Shown piece after piece: positions 1-8,890 of a stretch of 64,000 nt of DNA. The translations under genes were made by a program, and so were the position numbers. This DNA is from Bog-756 sp049517675 (lineage in GTDB: Bacteria; Actinomycetota; Acidimicrobiia; Acidimicrobiales; RAAP-2), in contig JBEKRV010000022.1 of NCBI GenBank assembly GCA_049517675.1, positions 1-64,000 of the forward strand. Reading direction: 5' to 3'. The stretch's first letter is position 1, and every line of letters begins with the position of its first letter. The notes beneath the pieces are model-generated. The model was not told where the DNA came from. It saw only the letters and a program-made list of their open reading frames with translations, and did not search any database.

Positions 1-90
1 CCGGGCTGGACCTTCGTGCCCCAGCCGCCCTTCGGCCAGGAGCCGGGGCTCGGGATCGACCGGCCACCCGAGGCCGTGCCCCGGAGCTGA
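1..90 (+). CDS. C-terminal end of an unidentified protein (partial)
   Basis: The window opens inside a reading frame that stays open for 29 codons and stops with TGA at 88-90. The visible tail contains GWTFVPQPPFG and ends in EAVPRS. The start lies before the window, so neither family nor length can be judged. Seventy bases separate it from the next gene on the same strand. It could be a chance open frame in GC-rich DNA, although its codons end mostly in G or C as in the neighbouring genes. Confidence 0.4.
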   Translation, partial: PGWTFVPQPPFGQEPGLGIDRPPEAVPRS

Positions 91-159
91 GCGGGACGGG
101 ACCGGGGACCCGGTGCCCGATCGCTCCGGCCATTTCGTTTACCAGGTAAGGCATCTACC

Positions 160-1404
160 ATGCCTGGAATGAGTGATCCCGTGCCCACGGATGGAACCGT
201 CGTCATCATCGGCGCCTCGCTGGCCGGCCTGCGGGCCGCAGAGGAGGTACGCCACGAGGGGCATTCCGGCCCGGTGATCATCATCGGGGAGGAGATCCAT
301 GCCCCCTACGACCGCCCGCCCCTGTCCAAGCAGCTGCTGTCGGGGAAGTGGGATGTGGAGCGGATCCATCATCACGCGCCTGATGCCCTCGACACGCTCG
401 GGTTGGAGTTCCGTCTCGGTCGCCGGGCGACTGGCCTCGACGTGTCGGCACGGGCCGTGAGCTTCGACGACGGTACCGAGGTTGCCTACGATGGGCTCGT
501 CATCGCCACCGGAGCAGCCACTCGGCACCTCCCGGGGACCGAAGGGATGGCGAATGTCTGGGAGCTACGGACGCTCGACGACTGCCTCGGTATCAAGGCT
601 GGCCTCGCGGCCGCGGGCGAACATCCCCGGGTCATCGTGATCGGCGCCGGATTCATCGGCTCCGAGGTGGCGGCCACCTGCCAGGGCATCGACGCCCGGG
701 TCACCATGCTCGAGTCGTACCACACGCCTCTGGCCCGGGTCCTCGGCGACAGGATGGGTCAGGTCTGCGCCGATCTCCACCGGGCCAACGGCATGGATCT
801 GCGGTGCTCGGTGACCATCGACCACCTCGAGTCCGACCCCGGCGGCCCGGATCCGGTGACCGTCGTGCTCGACGATGACACACGCCTCCCGGCGGACGTG
901 GTGGTGGTGGGCATCGGAGTCACTCCGTCGACGGGGTGGCTCGCCGGTTCGGGAGTGACGGTCGACAACGGTGTCCGATGCGACGGGTCACTGTTCGCCG
1001 CTGACCGAGTGGTGGCGGCGGGCGATGTGGCCAACTGGGTGCGTCCCTCGACCGGGTTGCCGATCCGGGTGGAGCACTGGACGAACGCGGCCGAAGGCGG
1101 GCCCGTCGCCGCTCGGAATCTGCTGGCCGGTCCGATCGGGGCCGCACCCTACGACCCGATCCCGTTCTTCTGGTCGGACCAGTACGCGACCAAGATCCAG
1201 ATGATCGGGCTGCCGGACCCCGATGACGAGGTGGTCGTCGTCAGCGGGTCCGGCGAAGAGGGGAAGATGATCGCCCTCTACCGGTCCGGGGACCGACTCG
1301 GAGCGGTGCTGACGCTGAGTCAGCCGGCCAAGCTCATGGGCTACCGACCGCTCCTGGCCGCGGGTGCATCGTTCGACGAGGCGCTTGCCCACGCCAGGTC
1401 CTGA
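160..1404 (+). CDS. FAD/NAD(P)-dependent ferredoxin (rubredoxin) reductase family protein
   Basis: Flavoprotein that would pass electrons from NAD(P)H to a ferredoxin or rubredoxin, as putidaredoxin reductase does for P450s. Visible: N-terminal FAD Rossmann motif GASLAG (residues 18-23), the family-typical YDRPPLSKQLL (about 50-60), an ATG-type motif VIATGA (about 112), the NAD-binding GAGFIGSE (about 162) and the second FAD contact AAGDVANW (about 286). At 414 residues it has the usual length. The ATG at 160 has an AAGG 9 bases upstream; an alternative ATG lies three codons in. It stands alone, so its electron acceptor is not shown; the P450/ferredoxin pair near 32 kb is only a possible partner. 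Its last 64 bases overlap the convergent transglutaminase gene. Confidence 0.88.
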   Translation: MPGMSDPVPTDGTVVIIGASLAGLRAAEEVRHEGHSGPVIIIGEEIHAPYDRPPLSKQLLSGKWDVERIHHHAPDALDTLGLEFRLGRRATGLDVSARAVSFDDGTEVAYDGLVIATGAATRHLPGTEGMANVWELRTLDDCLGIKAGLAAAGEHPRVIVIGAGFIGSEVAATCQGIDARVTMLESYHTPLARVLGDRMGQVCADLHRANGMDLRCSVTIDHLESDPGGPDPVTVVLDDDTRLPADVVVVGIGVTPSTGWLAGSGVTVDNGVRCDGSLFAADRVVAAGDVANWVRPSTGLPIRVEHWTNAAEGGPVAARNLLAGPIGAAPYDPIPFFWSDQYATKIQMIGLPDPDDEVVVVSGSGEEGKMIALYRSGDRLGAVLTLSQPAKLMGYRPLLAAGASFDEALAHARS

Positions 1405-3590
1405 CTACGGGGAGTCCCAGGCCCACCCGACCCGTCTGACCCACCCGACCCGTCTGACCCACCCGACCCGTCCGACCCGTCCGGTCGCCCTCCTCGACGG
1501 CGTCTGGGGATACCCCGGAAGCGTCGGGTGAAGGCCAGGGCCGAGACGACCTGGCCGGTCGTCGCCTCGACCCCGCCGTAGGTGTACTGCTCGACCAGGT
1601 CGGTGACCGCCATGAGATCGATCTTGTGCTCGGGCGCGTCCTCGGCCAGACGCCGCCCGTAGGCCGATAGCGTCTCGTCCGTCCGGCGGGAGCAACCGAT
1701 GCGGTCACCACCCCGGGACAGGTCGGCCGCCACCTGGTGCGCCCACGTCGGTGGACGGCGGCTGCGACGACGCCGGGTCACGACGATCGCCCCGACGGCG
1801 ACGAGGGCCAGAGTGAGTGGGATCCACGGAAGCCGTGACAGGGTGTGGCCGACTTCGTGGGCCAGTATCGAACCAGGCGCCGGATTGGCCAGCGGCACCG
1901 AGGCCGTCGGGTCGAAGTTCTGCCAGCCGTAGCCGGGGAACCACACCTGCACCCACGCATGTGCGTCCTTGGCCTGGATGTCGTAGAGGTCGGTGATCGG
2001 GTTGTACGGTCCCGGCACGTAGCCGACCGCCTCCCGGGCCGGGATGCCCAGGCTCCGGAGCATCACCACGGTCGCGGTCGAGATCTGTTCGCAGTAGCCG
2101 CGACGTGTGCCGAAGAGGAACGAGTCGACCGCGTCCGCCCCGGCCGGAAGCGGGGGGATGTCGGTCGTGTACCTGACGTGCGTGGCCATCCACTGCTCGA
2201 TCGCCCCCACCTTGTCGTAGGTGTACGGATTCGTGTCGCCCGGGCTCCCGATTCCCCTGGTGATCGCTTCAGCGAGGGAGGCCACCCGGGGGTAGGGGTG
2301 CGGCAGCTGGAGGTAGCGGGCCAGTTGCGATGCACCGAGGCTCGATTCAGGGGTCATCTCGTCCGCGGGGACCGGGACCGTGGCGGCCTGGAGCTGTTGC
2401 CCGGTGGCGTCGGCGTCCTGCGACACCACGGTGTAGATGGTGCCGGGGCCCATCGAGAGGCTCGAGGCGATGGTGCCGTCGGGAGTGACATCGACGGAAC
2501 GAGCCTCGAGGTACACCCGCTCGGCGTTGTCGGCGTGGAACACCAGGTTGGATCCGCCGGTGGCCAGGTAGAAGGTCTGGATGTCCTCCTGCCCCGAGGC
2601 GAGTGGGGCCACCTGGTCGGGGTAGGTCGGGATGGTGAAGGGTGAGCCACCCAGGAGCTTCTGGGTGCGCGGACCGTTGACCGGGTAGTCGGACTGCACC
2701 CAGGACTGACCGGTCCACTCGTCGAACGTCTGGCCCACCCAGTAGTTCGGACGTGTGGCCCTGACGCGCATGACGACCTGGTCGCCGAGCGAGATCCGGT
2801 CGGCGGTGTCGAGCGACTTGGCGAATCCCAGGAACCCGCCGACACCGGTCCGACCGGCGGGACTCGCCGCGTGGGCGGGGAGGGCCCCGCTGCCTTCGGC
2901 GAGGTTGGTCGGGTTGTCCACCGGGGACGAGTCGGGGGACGAGGAGTTGAAGATCAACGAGGTCGACACCCGGGGGGCCGGCAGGACGGCGACCGCCACC
3001 ACGGCAACCATCGCCACCAGGGCCCCGGCACCGAGGAGCGACGTCCACGGGACGCCGTCGGTCTCCGACAGCGACTGCCACATCGCGACCAGTCCCCACA
3101 CACAGCAGGCGACCCAGGCCAGGACCCAGACTCCCAGGTCGAGGTCGACCGACTGGGCGGCGGCCACGGCGATCAGGGCGGTCGATCCAGCCAACGAGTA
3201 GGTAACGTCCCGTCGCGACGGCACGTCGAAGGCGTGGGTGGAAAGGACCCAGGCGAAGAGCACGGCCAGAGGCTCCTCGACGGTGGAGATGTCCCCCGGT
3301 GTAGCCGTCCGGGTGACCGTGAGGATGAACCAGACGAAGCCACCGATCGCGCACAGGGCCAGGATCGGCTTGACCCCGGGCCACGGGTTCGCCCGGCGCC
3401 GATAGGCAAAGACGTTGCCGACGACGGTGGCGGTGACCGCGAAGAGGGAGACCGCCGGGCTGAGCTCACCGACCGACCAGCACGCCCCGATCCCGATCAG
3501 GACGGACATCACCGAGGCGACCCGGAACGAGATCGAGTGCTCGGGCGGCCCGGGTCGGTTGACCTCGACGAACCGCTGCCACAGCGTCAT
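1341..3590 (-). CDS. TgpA-type membrane transglutaminase-like protein
   Basis: Membrane protein of the transglutaminase-like (TgpA) class. The N-terminal ~200 residues hold several hydrophobic segments. A long extracytoplasmic part follows, with the papain-like triad: Cys500 in RGYCEQ, His in KDAHAWVQVW and Asp in NFDPT. Then come another membrane helix near residue 590, a basic stretch and a DUF4129-like cytoplasmic tail. It is the last gene of moxR / DUF58 / tgp; its ATG overlaps the DUF58 stop as ATGA, which suggests translational coupling. Families with this gene order are thought to act at the cell envelope, but the substrate is unknown. The C-terminus is odd: an 18-bp tandem repeat encodes a GSDGSG-rich run, followed by about 27 residues that overlap the neighbouring gene, so the tail may be a recent extension. 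Confidence 0.85.
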   Translation of the reverse strand: MTLWQRFVEVNRPGPPEHSISFRVASVMSVLIGIGACWSVGELSPAVSLFAVTATVVGNVFAYRRRANPWPGVKPILALCAIGGFVWFILTVTRTATPGDISTVEEPLAVLFAWVLSTHAFDVPSRRDVTYSLAGSTALIAVAAAQSVDLDLGVWVLAWVACCVWGLVAMWQSLSETDGVPWTSLLGAGALVAMVAVVAVAVLPAPRVSTSLIFNSSSPDSSPVDNPTNLAEGSGALPAHAASPAGRTGVGGFLGFAKSLDTADRISLGDQVVMRVRATRPNYWVGQTFDEWTGQSWVQSDYPVNGPRTQKLLGGSPFTIPTYPDQVAPLASGQEDIQTFYLATGGSNLVFHADNAERVYLEARSVDVTPDGTIASSLSMGPGTIYTVVSQDADATGQQLQAATVPVPADEMTPESSLGASQLARYLQLPHPYPRVASLAEAITRGIGSPGDTNPYTYDKVGAIEQWMATHVRYTTDIPPLPAGADAVDSFLFGTRRGYCEQISTATVVMLRSLGIPAREAVGYVPGPYNPITDLYDIQAKDAHAWVQVWFPGYGWQNFDPTASVPLANPAPGSILAHEVGHTLSRLPWIPLTLALVAVGAIVVTRRRRSRRPPTWAHQVAADLSRGGDRIGCSRRTDETLSAYGRRLAEDAPEHKIDLMAVTDLVEQYTYGGVEATTGQVVSALAFTRRFRGIPRRRRGGRPDGSDGSGGSDGSGGSDGSGGPGTPRSQDLAWASASSNDAPAARSGR
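1422..1475. repeat. 18-bp tandem repeat, 3 copies
   Basis: Three nearly exact copies of cccacccgacccgtctga. It begins 17 bases after the stop of the ferredoxin reductase gene and lies within the 3' end of the convergent transglutaminase gene, where each unit encodes six residues of a Gly/Ser/Asp run. Confidence 0.9.
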
Positions 3591-4708
3591 TCCGGCTCGG
3601 CCCTGGCCAGACGTCTGCCGAGCTCCACCTGATCGGCCACCGGTCGCACCACCCGGCCGCCCTCTTCGTGGGTGGCGAGGACGACGAGCTGGCCACGGGA
3701 CAGGCAGATGCTCACTCCCGCCATGACCCGCTCCGCTTCGGTCTCGGCCTCCGCCGCATCGCGGGGAAGGACCAGCTCCACGAAGACGGGGTCGTCGGTC
3801 GGGCGCTCGGACTCGCGGACCATGAGCATGCCGGCGTGGGACGTCGCCGGCCAGTGCACGGAGCGACGGGGATCACCGGGAGCGTACGGCCGGACCCCTC
3901 GTGGTTCGCCGATGCCCGTCGGCACCCGTGGGGCCGCCTCACCGGGTGATTCGTCGGCGATGACGAGCGGGCTGCTCGATGCCCCCATGCGCGGAGCGAT
4001 GTGGAGCAGGCGGGGGAGAGGGAGCTCGACCTCCCTGGTCCACCACAGCAGTCCGAACGGGGCGCTGGATCCCACTTCCACCACCACGGCATCGAGCACG
4101 CCACGGCGGGCGGGGGTGACCTCGAGCACCACGGTCCGGGATCCCCGCTGGGCACCACCGGACTGGTGTTCGGGTCCCGCCGGGAAGATCGGCCGGACCC
4201 GTACCGGACGGTCCGCCTCGAACGTGAGTTCCACCGGCTGACCGGCACGCCCGTCCGACGGCGAGGACGTGCACGTCAGATGCGCCAGCCGGGCGGGACC
4301 CACGGGCGCGACCAACCCGACCAACAGGAAGGATCCGAGGAGGGCACCCACGGCCTGGACCCAACCGGATCCGCTCGAATGGGCGACCGCGGCCCAGGCC
4401 GTCATCGTGATGATGCTGCCGGCGACGGGACTGATCCAGGCGACCGGGTGGACCCGTCGGCGGAGGCGGAGCGTACGGGGGAGCCGACGTGACGTCACCC
4501 GGGGCCGGCGGCCGGGGAGGCCCCACGAGAGGAGCGTGCCACACAGGAGGGCGGCGCCTCCGATGCCGATGCCGATGGGCACCGCCGCCGGACCGAACAG
4601 GGTCCGGGACGCGATGACGCCGACCAGGCCGGCGGCGATACCGACCATCGCGGCCTGGAGCGCCCGTCGGTGGGTGGGTCGGCCCCCGACGGTTCCGGTC
4701 CAGGTCAC
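3587..4708 (-). CDS. DUF58 domain-containing membrane protein
   Basis: 373-residue protein with hydrophobic N-terminal segments (about residues 18-60 and 90-140) and a C-terminal DUF58 domain (a vWA-like fold). The family signature is visible as GVRPYAPGDPRRSVHW followed by GMLMVRE. The start is GTG at 4708, overlapping the moxR TGA as GTGA, and its own stop overlaps the next ATG. DUF58 proteins encoded between a MoxR ATPase and a transglutaminase-like protein form a very common bacterial gene set. MoxR is believed to act as a chaperone on the vWA partner, but the final function is not established. Confidence 0.85.
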   Translation of the reverse strand: MTWTGTVGGRPTHRRALQAAMVGIAAGLVGVIASRTLFGPAAVPIGIGIGGAALLCGTLLSWGLPGRRPRVTSRRLPRTLRLRRRVHPVAWISPVAGSIITMTAWAAVAHSSGSGWVQAVGALLGSFLLVGLVAPVGPARLAHLTCTSSPSDGRAGQPVELTFEADRPVRVRPIFPAGPEHQSGGAQRGSRTVVLEVTPARRGVLDAVVVEVGSSAPFGLLWWTREVELPLPRLLHIAPRMGASSSPLVIADESPGEAAPRVPTGIGEPRGVRPYAPGDPRRSVHWPATSHAGMLMVRESERPTDDPVFVELVLPRDAAEAETEAERVMAGVSICLSRGQLVVLATHEEGGRVVRPVADQVELGRRLARAEPE

Positions 4709-5733
4709 GTGGTGGGAGCGGGGGTGTCGGCGATGATGCGACCGACCAGGGCCGGGCCGTAGTCACCCACGCCCTCGGCGATCAGGCGGTGGGACAGGCA
4801 GGCGACGGCGACCGCTTGGACGTCTCCGGGGATGACGTACGGGCGCCCGGCCAGAACGGCGTGGGCCTGGGCGGTGCGGAGCAGCGAGATGGCTGCCCGG
4901 GGGCTGGCCCCCAGCCGCACGGTGCCGGTCGCGCGGGTCGCGCGAACGAGCGCAACCGCGTATTCGGCCACCCCGTGGACGACGCGTACGTCCGCAGTGG
5001 CGGCGATCGCCCGCTCCCATCGGGCGGTGTCGGCCACGGGGGTCAGGGAGTCGAGCGCGTACCGTCCTCCGTTGTGGAGAACCAGACGGGTCTCGATCTC
5101 GGCATCCGGGTACCCGATCGAGGTGGAGAGCCCGAACCGGTCGAGCTGGCTCTCGGCCAGCGGGTAGGTGCCCAACTGACCGATGGGGTTCTGCGTGCCG
5201 ATGACCAGGTGGGGTCGGGGCAGTGGCCACGTCTCGCCGTCGACCGAGACCTGCTGCTCCTCCATGGACTCGAGCAGGGCCGACTGGGTGCGTGGCGGCG
5301 TGCGGTTCATCTCGTCCAGGAGGACGACGTTGGCGAAGACAGGTCCTGGACGGAACTCCCAGGTGGTGGTATTAGGGGAATAGACGGTCACCCCGGTGAT
5401 GTCGGACGGGAGGAGGTCGGGATGGCCCTGCACCCGGGAGAGTTCGGCTCCGAGCGCGGTGGCCAGGGCGCGGGCCAGCACGGTCTTTCCGACACCGGGG
5501 ACGTCCTCGATCAGGAGATGGGATCCCGACAGGGCGGCGACCACCGCCGTGGTGACGGCGGCGGGTGTCCCGAGGAGCACACCGGACAGCGCGCGGTGGA
5601 GTTCCGCCGCCAGCGAGACGGCGTCGGCGAGCGCGCCTCCACCACCGACCGTGGCGACCTCGGGCACCGCGCTCGGGACCATGCCCGGGCCGGGGACCTC
5701 CGCCCCACCCAAAGTCTCGATGCCGGTGGTCAT
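4705..5733 (-). CDS. moxR: MoxR family AAA+ ATPase
   Basis: 342-residue cytoplasmic ATPase. Walker A is VPGVGKT within LLIEDVPGVGKTVLARALA and Walker B is VVLLDEMNR; the sensor-type segment GTQNPIGQLGTYPLAESQLDRF is characteristic of MoxR/AAA_3. The start chosen is ATG 5733, with AGGAG five bases upstream. The frame stays open far beyond this into the glpK region, but that extension has no MoxR similarity. It is the first gene of the three-gene operon, downstream of the promoter at 5801-5830. Role (family knowledge): chaperone-like remodelling of partner proteins such as the co-encoded DUF58/vWA protein. Confidence 0.92.
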   Translation of the reverse strand: MTTGIETLGGAEVPGPGMVPSAVPEVATVGGGGALADAVSLAAELHRALSGVLLGTPAAVTTAVVAALSGSHLLIEDVPGVGKTVLARALATALGAELSRVQGHPDLLPSDITGVTVYSPNTTTWEFRPGPVFANVVLLDEMNRTPPRTQSALLESMEEQQVSVDGETWPLPRPHLVIGTQNPIGQLGTYPLAESQLDRFGLSTSIGYPDAEIETRLVLHNGGRYALDSLTPVADTARWERAIAATADVRVVHGVAEYAVALVRATRATGTVRLGASPRAAISLLRTAQAHAVLAGRPYVIPGDVQAVAVACLSHRLIAEGVGDYGPALVGRIIADTPAPTT

Positions 5734-5800
5734 GGGGTCTCCTGCTTCCCCGGCCTCGGCCGGTGGGATCGGCGGGTGCGCCGCGGGCGCTCCTCGTCCC

Positions 5801-5830
5801 AGTGTAGGTGGGGCAATTGTGACTCCACAA
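5801..5830 (-). promoter_or_regulatory. Promoter of the moxR operon with a small palindrome
   Basis: On the minus strand TTGTGG (5830-5825), an 18-base spacer and TACACT (5806-5801) fit a sigma70-like promoter; transcription would start near 5794, about 60 bases before the moxR ATG. The -35 box lies inside an inverted repeat, TTGTG-GAGT-CACAA (5830-5817), which could be an operator. Confidence 0.5.
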
Positions 5831-5900
5831 TGCACGGATCCGGTCTCCGGCCCGCTCCGGACCGGGACAGGAGGCGGTGGCCCGGCGGGTGGTTGTCCGA

Positions 5901-7370
5901 CTAGAAGTCGATCCCCGAGAGTTCGGGAACCGCACCCTCGGCCCGCGATCGTGCGTCCAGCCAGCGTGAGCGGGCGCCTTCGCGCTCGGCGGTCGTGCGA
6001 ACCGGTTCGACCACGGACCGTGGGATCCAGGCCGCGGCCACCTCGTCCTCGTCGGCCCACGTGCCCACGGCCATCCCGGCCAGGAACGCTGCGCCCAGGG
6101 TCGTGGCCTCGAGCACGGGGGAGACCTCGATCGGGCGTCCGCAGGCATCGGCGAGCGCCTGGGTGAACACCTGGTTCGACGTCATCCCACCGTCGACCCG
6201 GAGGAATTCGATGGGCAGGCCCGAATCGATCTCCGCTGCTTCGAGGAGGTCGGCGCCGCGGTGGGCCACCCCCTCCAGGACGGCCCGGACCAGCTCGGGG
6301 CGCCCGCTGCCCCGGGTGATCCCGGTGAACGTACCCCGGGCGCCGAAGTCCCACACCGGCGTGCCCAGGCCGAGCAGGGCGGGTACGAACCACACGTCGC
6401 CGGTGTCGTCGCACCGACCCGCGACCACTGCCGAGTCGGCGGCGTCGTCGATGATGCCCAGATCGTCGCGCAGCCATTCCACGCAATTGCCGGCCGACAG
6501 CATGATCGCCTCGATGCCCCAGGTGATCGCGCCGGCACGGCGCCAGGCGATGATCGGAATGGTGCCCTGTGGGCCGCGCACGGCCTGATGGGGCCTGGTC
6601 CTGCCGATGCACTGGTCGAGCATCCCGCCGGTGCCGAAGGTGGCCTTGGCGAGACCCGCACGCGTGCAGCACTGGCCGATGAGGGACGCCTGCTGGTCCC
6701 CGGCCATCCCAGCGATGGGAGGTGCGCCGGCCAGCGCCCTTGCCGATCCCACGGCGCCCGAGGAATCGACGATGTCGGGCAGGACAGCCTCGGGGACCCG
6801 GAGGGCGGCCAGCAGGTGGGTGCTCCACCCGGTCCCGTCGCCGTGCATGAGCCCGGTCACCCCGGCATTGGATGCGTCGGTGACGTGGAGGTCACCTTCG
6901 GAGAGGATCCAGGCCACCCAGGTGTCGATCGTCCCGAACGCCAACTCGCCCCGCTCGGACCGTGACCGGTCCGGGTCGGCCACGTCGAGGATCGCGGCGA
7001 GCTTGGTGGCCGATGCGTTGGGCGCGATCCGGATCCCGTCGGCCTGGAGTTCGAGGCACGTGCCCACGGTCCGGAGATCCTGCCAACCGAGTCCGGGGGC
7101 GACCGGCTTCCCGGTGTCTCGCTCCCAGACCAGGGTGGATGCCCGTTGGTTGGCGATCCCGACGGCGGCGACCGGTCCGGCTCCGGCCAGGCTCCGGTCC
7201 GCCACCTCCCGGACGGCAGTGGCGATGGCGTCGCCGTCGAACTCGACCAGGCCGGGGAACGGGGTGTCCGGCAGTACGGGGACGTGGTGGATGTGTTCCA
7301 CCGAGGCGTCGGGGCGAACCACCGCACCCCGAACGCCCGATGTGCCGACGTCGATGACGAGGATGCTCAT
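5901..7370 (-). CDS. glpK: Glycerol kinase (FGGY family carbohydrate kinase)
   Basis: 489 residues, normal for FGGY kinases. It would phosphorylate glycerol to sn-glycerol 3-phosphate. N-terminal phosphate-binding DVGTSGVRG; glycerol-kinase-like GIANQRASTLVW followed by GLGWQDLRT (the family form is NQRE...VWQDxRT); C-terminal RVDGGMTSNQVFTQ, the second FGGY signature. The E of NQRE, which helps bind glycerol, is A here, so another polyol substrate is possible. ATG 7370 overlaps the upstream stop as ATGA. It is third in the glpD / AGPS-like / glpK operon, which supports glycerol 3-phosphate as the product. Confidence 0.78.
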   Translation of the reverse strand: MSILVIDVGTSGVRGAVVRPDASVEHIHHVPVLPDTPFPGLVEFDGDAIATAVREVADRSLAGAGPVAAVGIANQRASTLVWERDTGKPVAPGLGWQDLRTVGTCLELQADGIRIAPNASATKLAAILDVADPDRSRSERGELAFGTIDTWVAWILSEGDLHVTDASNAGVTGLMHGDGTGWSTHLLAALRVPEAVLPDIVDSSGAVGSARALAGAPPIAGMAGDQQASLIGQCCTRAGLAKATFGTGGMLDQCIGRTRPHQAVRGPQGTIPIIAWRRAGAITWGIEAIMLSAGNCVEWLRDDLGIIDDAADSAVVAGRCDDTGDVWFVPALLGLGTPVWDFGARGTFTGITRGSGRPELVRAVLEGVAHRGADLLEAAEIDSGLPIEFLRVDGGMTSNQVFTQALADACGRPIEVSPVLEATTLGAAFLAGMAVGTWADEDEVAAAWIPRSVVEPVRTTAEREGARSRWLDARSRAEGAVPELSGIDF

Positions 7371-8890
7371 GGCCAGGGAACCGGCCCGAACGGATGGGCC
7401 AGGCCGAGCTTGCCGGGGTTGAGTATCCCGTTCGGGTCGAGCGCCGACTTCACCGAGGAGAGCACATCGAATGCGGTCCCGAGCCCGTCAGCCAGGAATC
7501 GGGCCCGGTTCAACCCGATGCCGTGGTGGTGGCTGATGGCGCCGCCGGAGGCGATGGTCGTCCGGGTGACCTCGTCCCAGGCCCGGCGGTAGTAGTCGCC
7601 GACCCAGGCCTCCCGGGCGACCGGGTCGCCCTCGGCGACCGAAGCCGGGGGGCGTCCCGCGAAGGTGAAGTAGAGGCATGCCCCGTCGGTGTAGGCGTGA
7701 CTCTGGTGCGACGACGCCACCAGGGTTCCCGGCACGTCGGCCAGGGCATCGAGCACTGCGCCGTAGAGACCGGGCAGCGCTGTCCAGCGCGCCGAGACCT
7801 CGACCGTGTCGACGACCACGCCTGCCCGCCACAGCGGGGCGAGGGCGGAGACGTCGTTGCGGTGGGTGAGCCAGCGGTCGACGAGCCCGGGGTCGAGGAC
7901 ATCCGCGCCGGCGCACTCCTGGTCCACCACGTCGAGCGTGGCCCCGACGAGGGTCGGGTCGGCCTCGTCGAGCACGATCAGGACGTTCGTCCCGGGCTCG
8001 TCGAAGGACCGGCCCGACTCGGTCGCGTCGTAGAGGCGGAGGACGGCGGGGGAGGCGCCGCGCCGCAGGATCCGGCGGCAGGCGTCGAGCCCGTCGGCGA
8101 AGGTGGCGAAACCGAGGGCACGTCGCCCCTCGCCCTCGGGGACGGGATGGACACGGAACCGTCCTTCGGTGATGACACCGAGGGTGCCCTCGCTGCCGAC
8201 GAACAGCTGGGTGAGGTCCGGTCCGGTGGCCGAGCGGGGGCCGTGCCCGCCGGTGCGGATCACACGGCCGTCGGCCAGCACGACCTCGAGCCCGATGACC
8301 ATGTCCTCGATCTTGCCGTACCGGTTGGAGTACTGGCCGGCTCCGCGGCAGGCGAGCCAACCGCCGACGGTGGAGAGATCCATCGACTGCGGCCAGTGGC
8401 CGAGCGTGAGGCCATGGCCGTCCCGAAGGCCGGCTTCGACGTCGGGTCCGAAGGTGCCGGACCGCAGGTCGGCCACCAGTGACTCGTCGTCGACGTCGGC
8501 GATACCGGCGAGCCCGCACAGGTCGAGGGCCACCCCGCCGAACAGCGGGATGGACGCGCCGCACACCCCGCTCCGACCCCCGGCAGGGGTGACCGGGACC
8601 CGGGCGGCGTCACACAGGGAGAGCACCGCCGACACCTGGGCGGTGTCCGTGGGGCGGGCGACCAGGGCGGGTCGTGAGGGCACCGCTCCGGCTGCGGCCC
8701 AGCCGATGGCCAGTGGCCACCAGTCCCGTCCGGCCTCGGCCCGGTCGGCGTCCAGCACCGAGATCTCGTCGCAGGCGTCGGCGAGCCGTCGGGCCAGGTC
8801 GGCGTCGACCCCGACCCGCACGGCGCCCAACCGGTCGACCACCGCTCCGGGGGACGCGTCGATCGGGGTGACCGGAGTGGGTCCGCTCAC
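7367..8890 (-). CDS. FAD-linked oxidase resembling alkylglycerone-phosphate synthase
   Basis: 507-residue FAD-binding (VAO/GlcD fold) protein. FAD-domain motifs include TPAGGRSGVCGASIP, GGWLACRGAGQYSNRYGKIEDMV and GSEGTLGVITE. The C-terminal half has AISHHHGIGLNRARFL and ALDPNGILNPGKL, the HHHG motif and ending typical of alkyl-DHAP synthase (AGPS) and its bacterial relatives. AGPS swaps the acyl chain of acyl-DHAP for a fatty alcohol in ether lipid synthesis. Start GTG 8890 overlaps the glpD TGA as GTGA. Between glpD, which makes DHAP, and glpK it could belong either to ether-lipid synthesis or to oxidation of another glycerol-like hydroxy acid; the sequence does not decide. Confidence 0.75.
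   Translation of the reverse strand: MSGPTPVTPIDASPGAVVDRLGAVRVGVDADLARRLADACDEISVLDADRAEAGRDWWPLAIGWAAAGAVPSRPALVARPTDTAQVSAVLSLCDAARVPVTPAGGRSGVCGASIPLFGGVALDLCGLAGIADVDDESLVADLRSGTFGPDVEAGLRDGHGLTLGHWPQSMDLSTVGGWLACRGAGQYSNRYGKIEDMVIGLEVVLADGRVIRTGGHGPRSATGPDLTQLFVGSEGTLGVITEGRFRVHPVPEGEGRRALGFATFADGLDACRRILRRGASPAVLRLYDATESGRSFDEPGTNVLIVLDEADPTLVGATLDVVDQECAGADVLDPGLVDRWLTHRNDVSALAPLWRAGVVVDTVEVSARWTALPGLYGAVLDALADVPGTLVASSHQSHAYTDGACLYFTFAGRPPASVAEGDPVAREAWVGDYYRRAWDEVTRTTIASGGAISHHHGIGLNRARFLADGLGTAFDVLSSVKSALDPNGILNPGKLGLAHPFGPVPWP

Noticed and set aside
5734..6828. Upstream extension of the moxR frame to about 707 codons
   Set aside because: The extension is antisense-free but lies within glpK in another frame, is Arg/Gly/Pro-rich, and the ribosome site at 5733 explains the true start.
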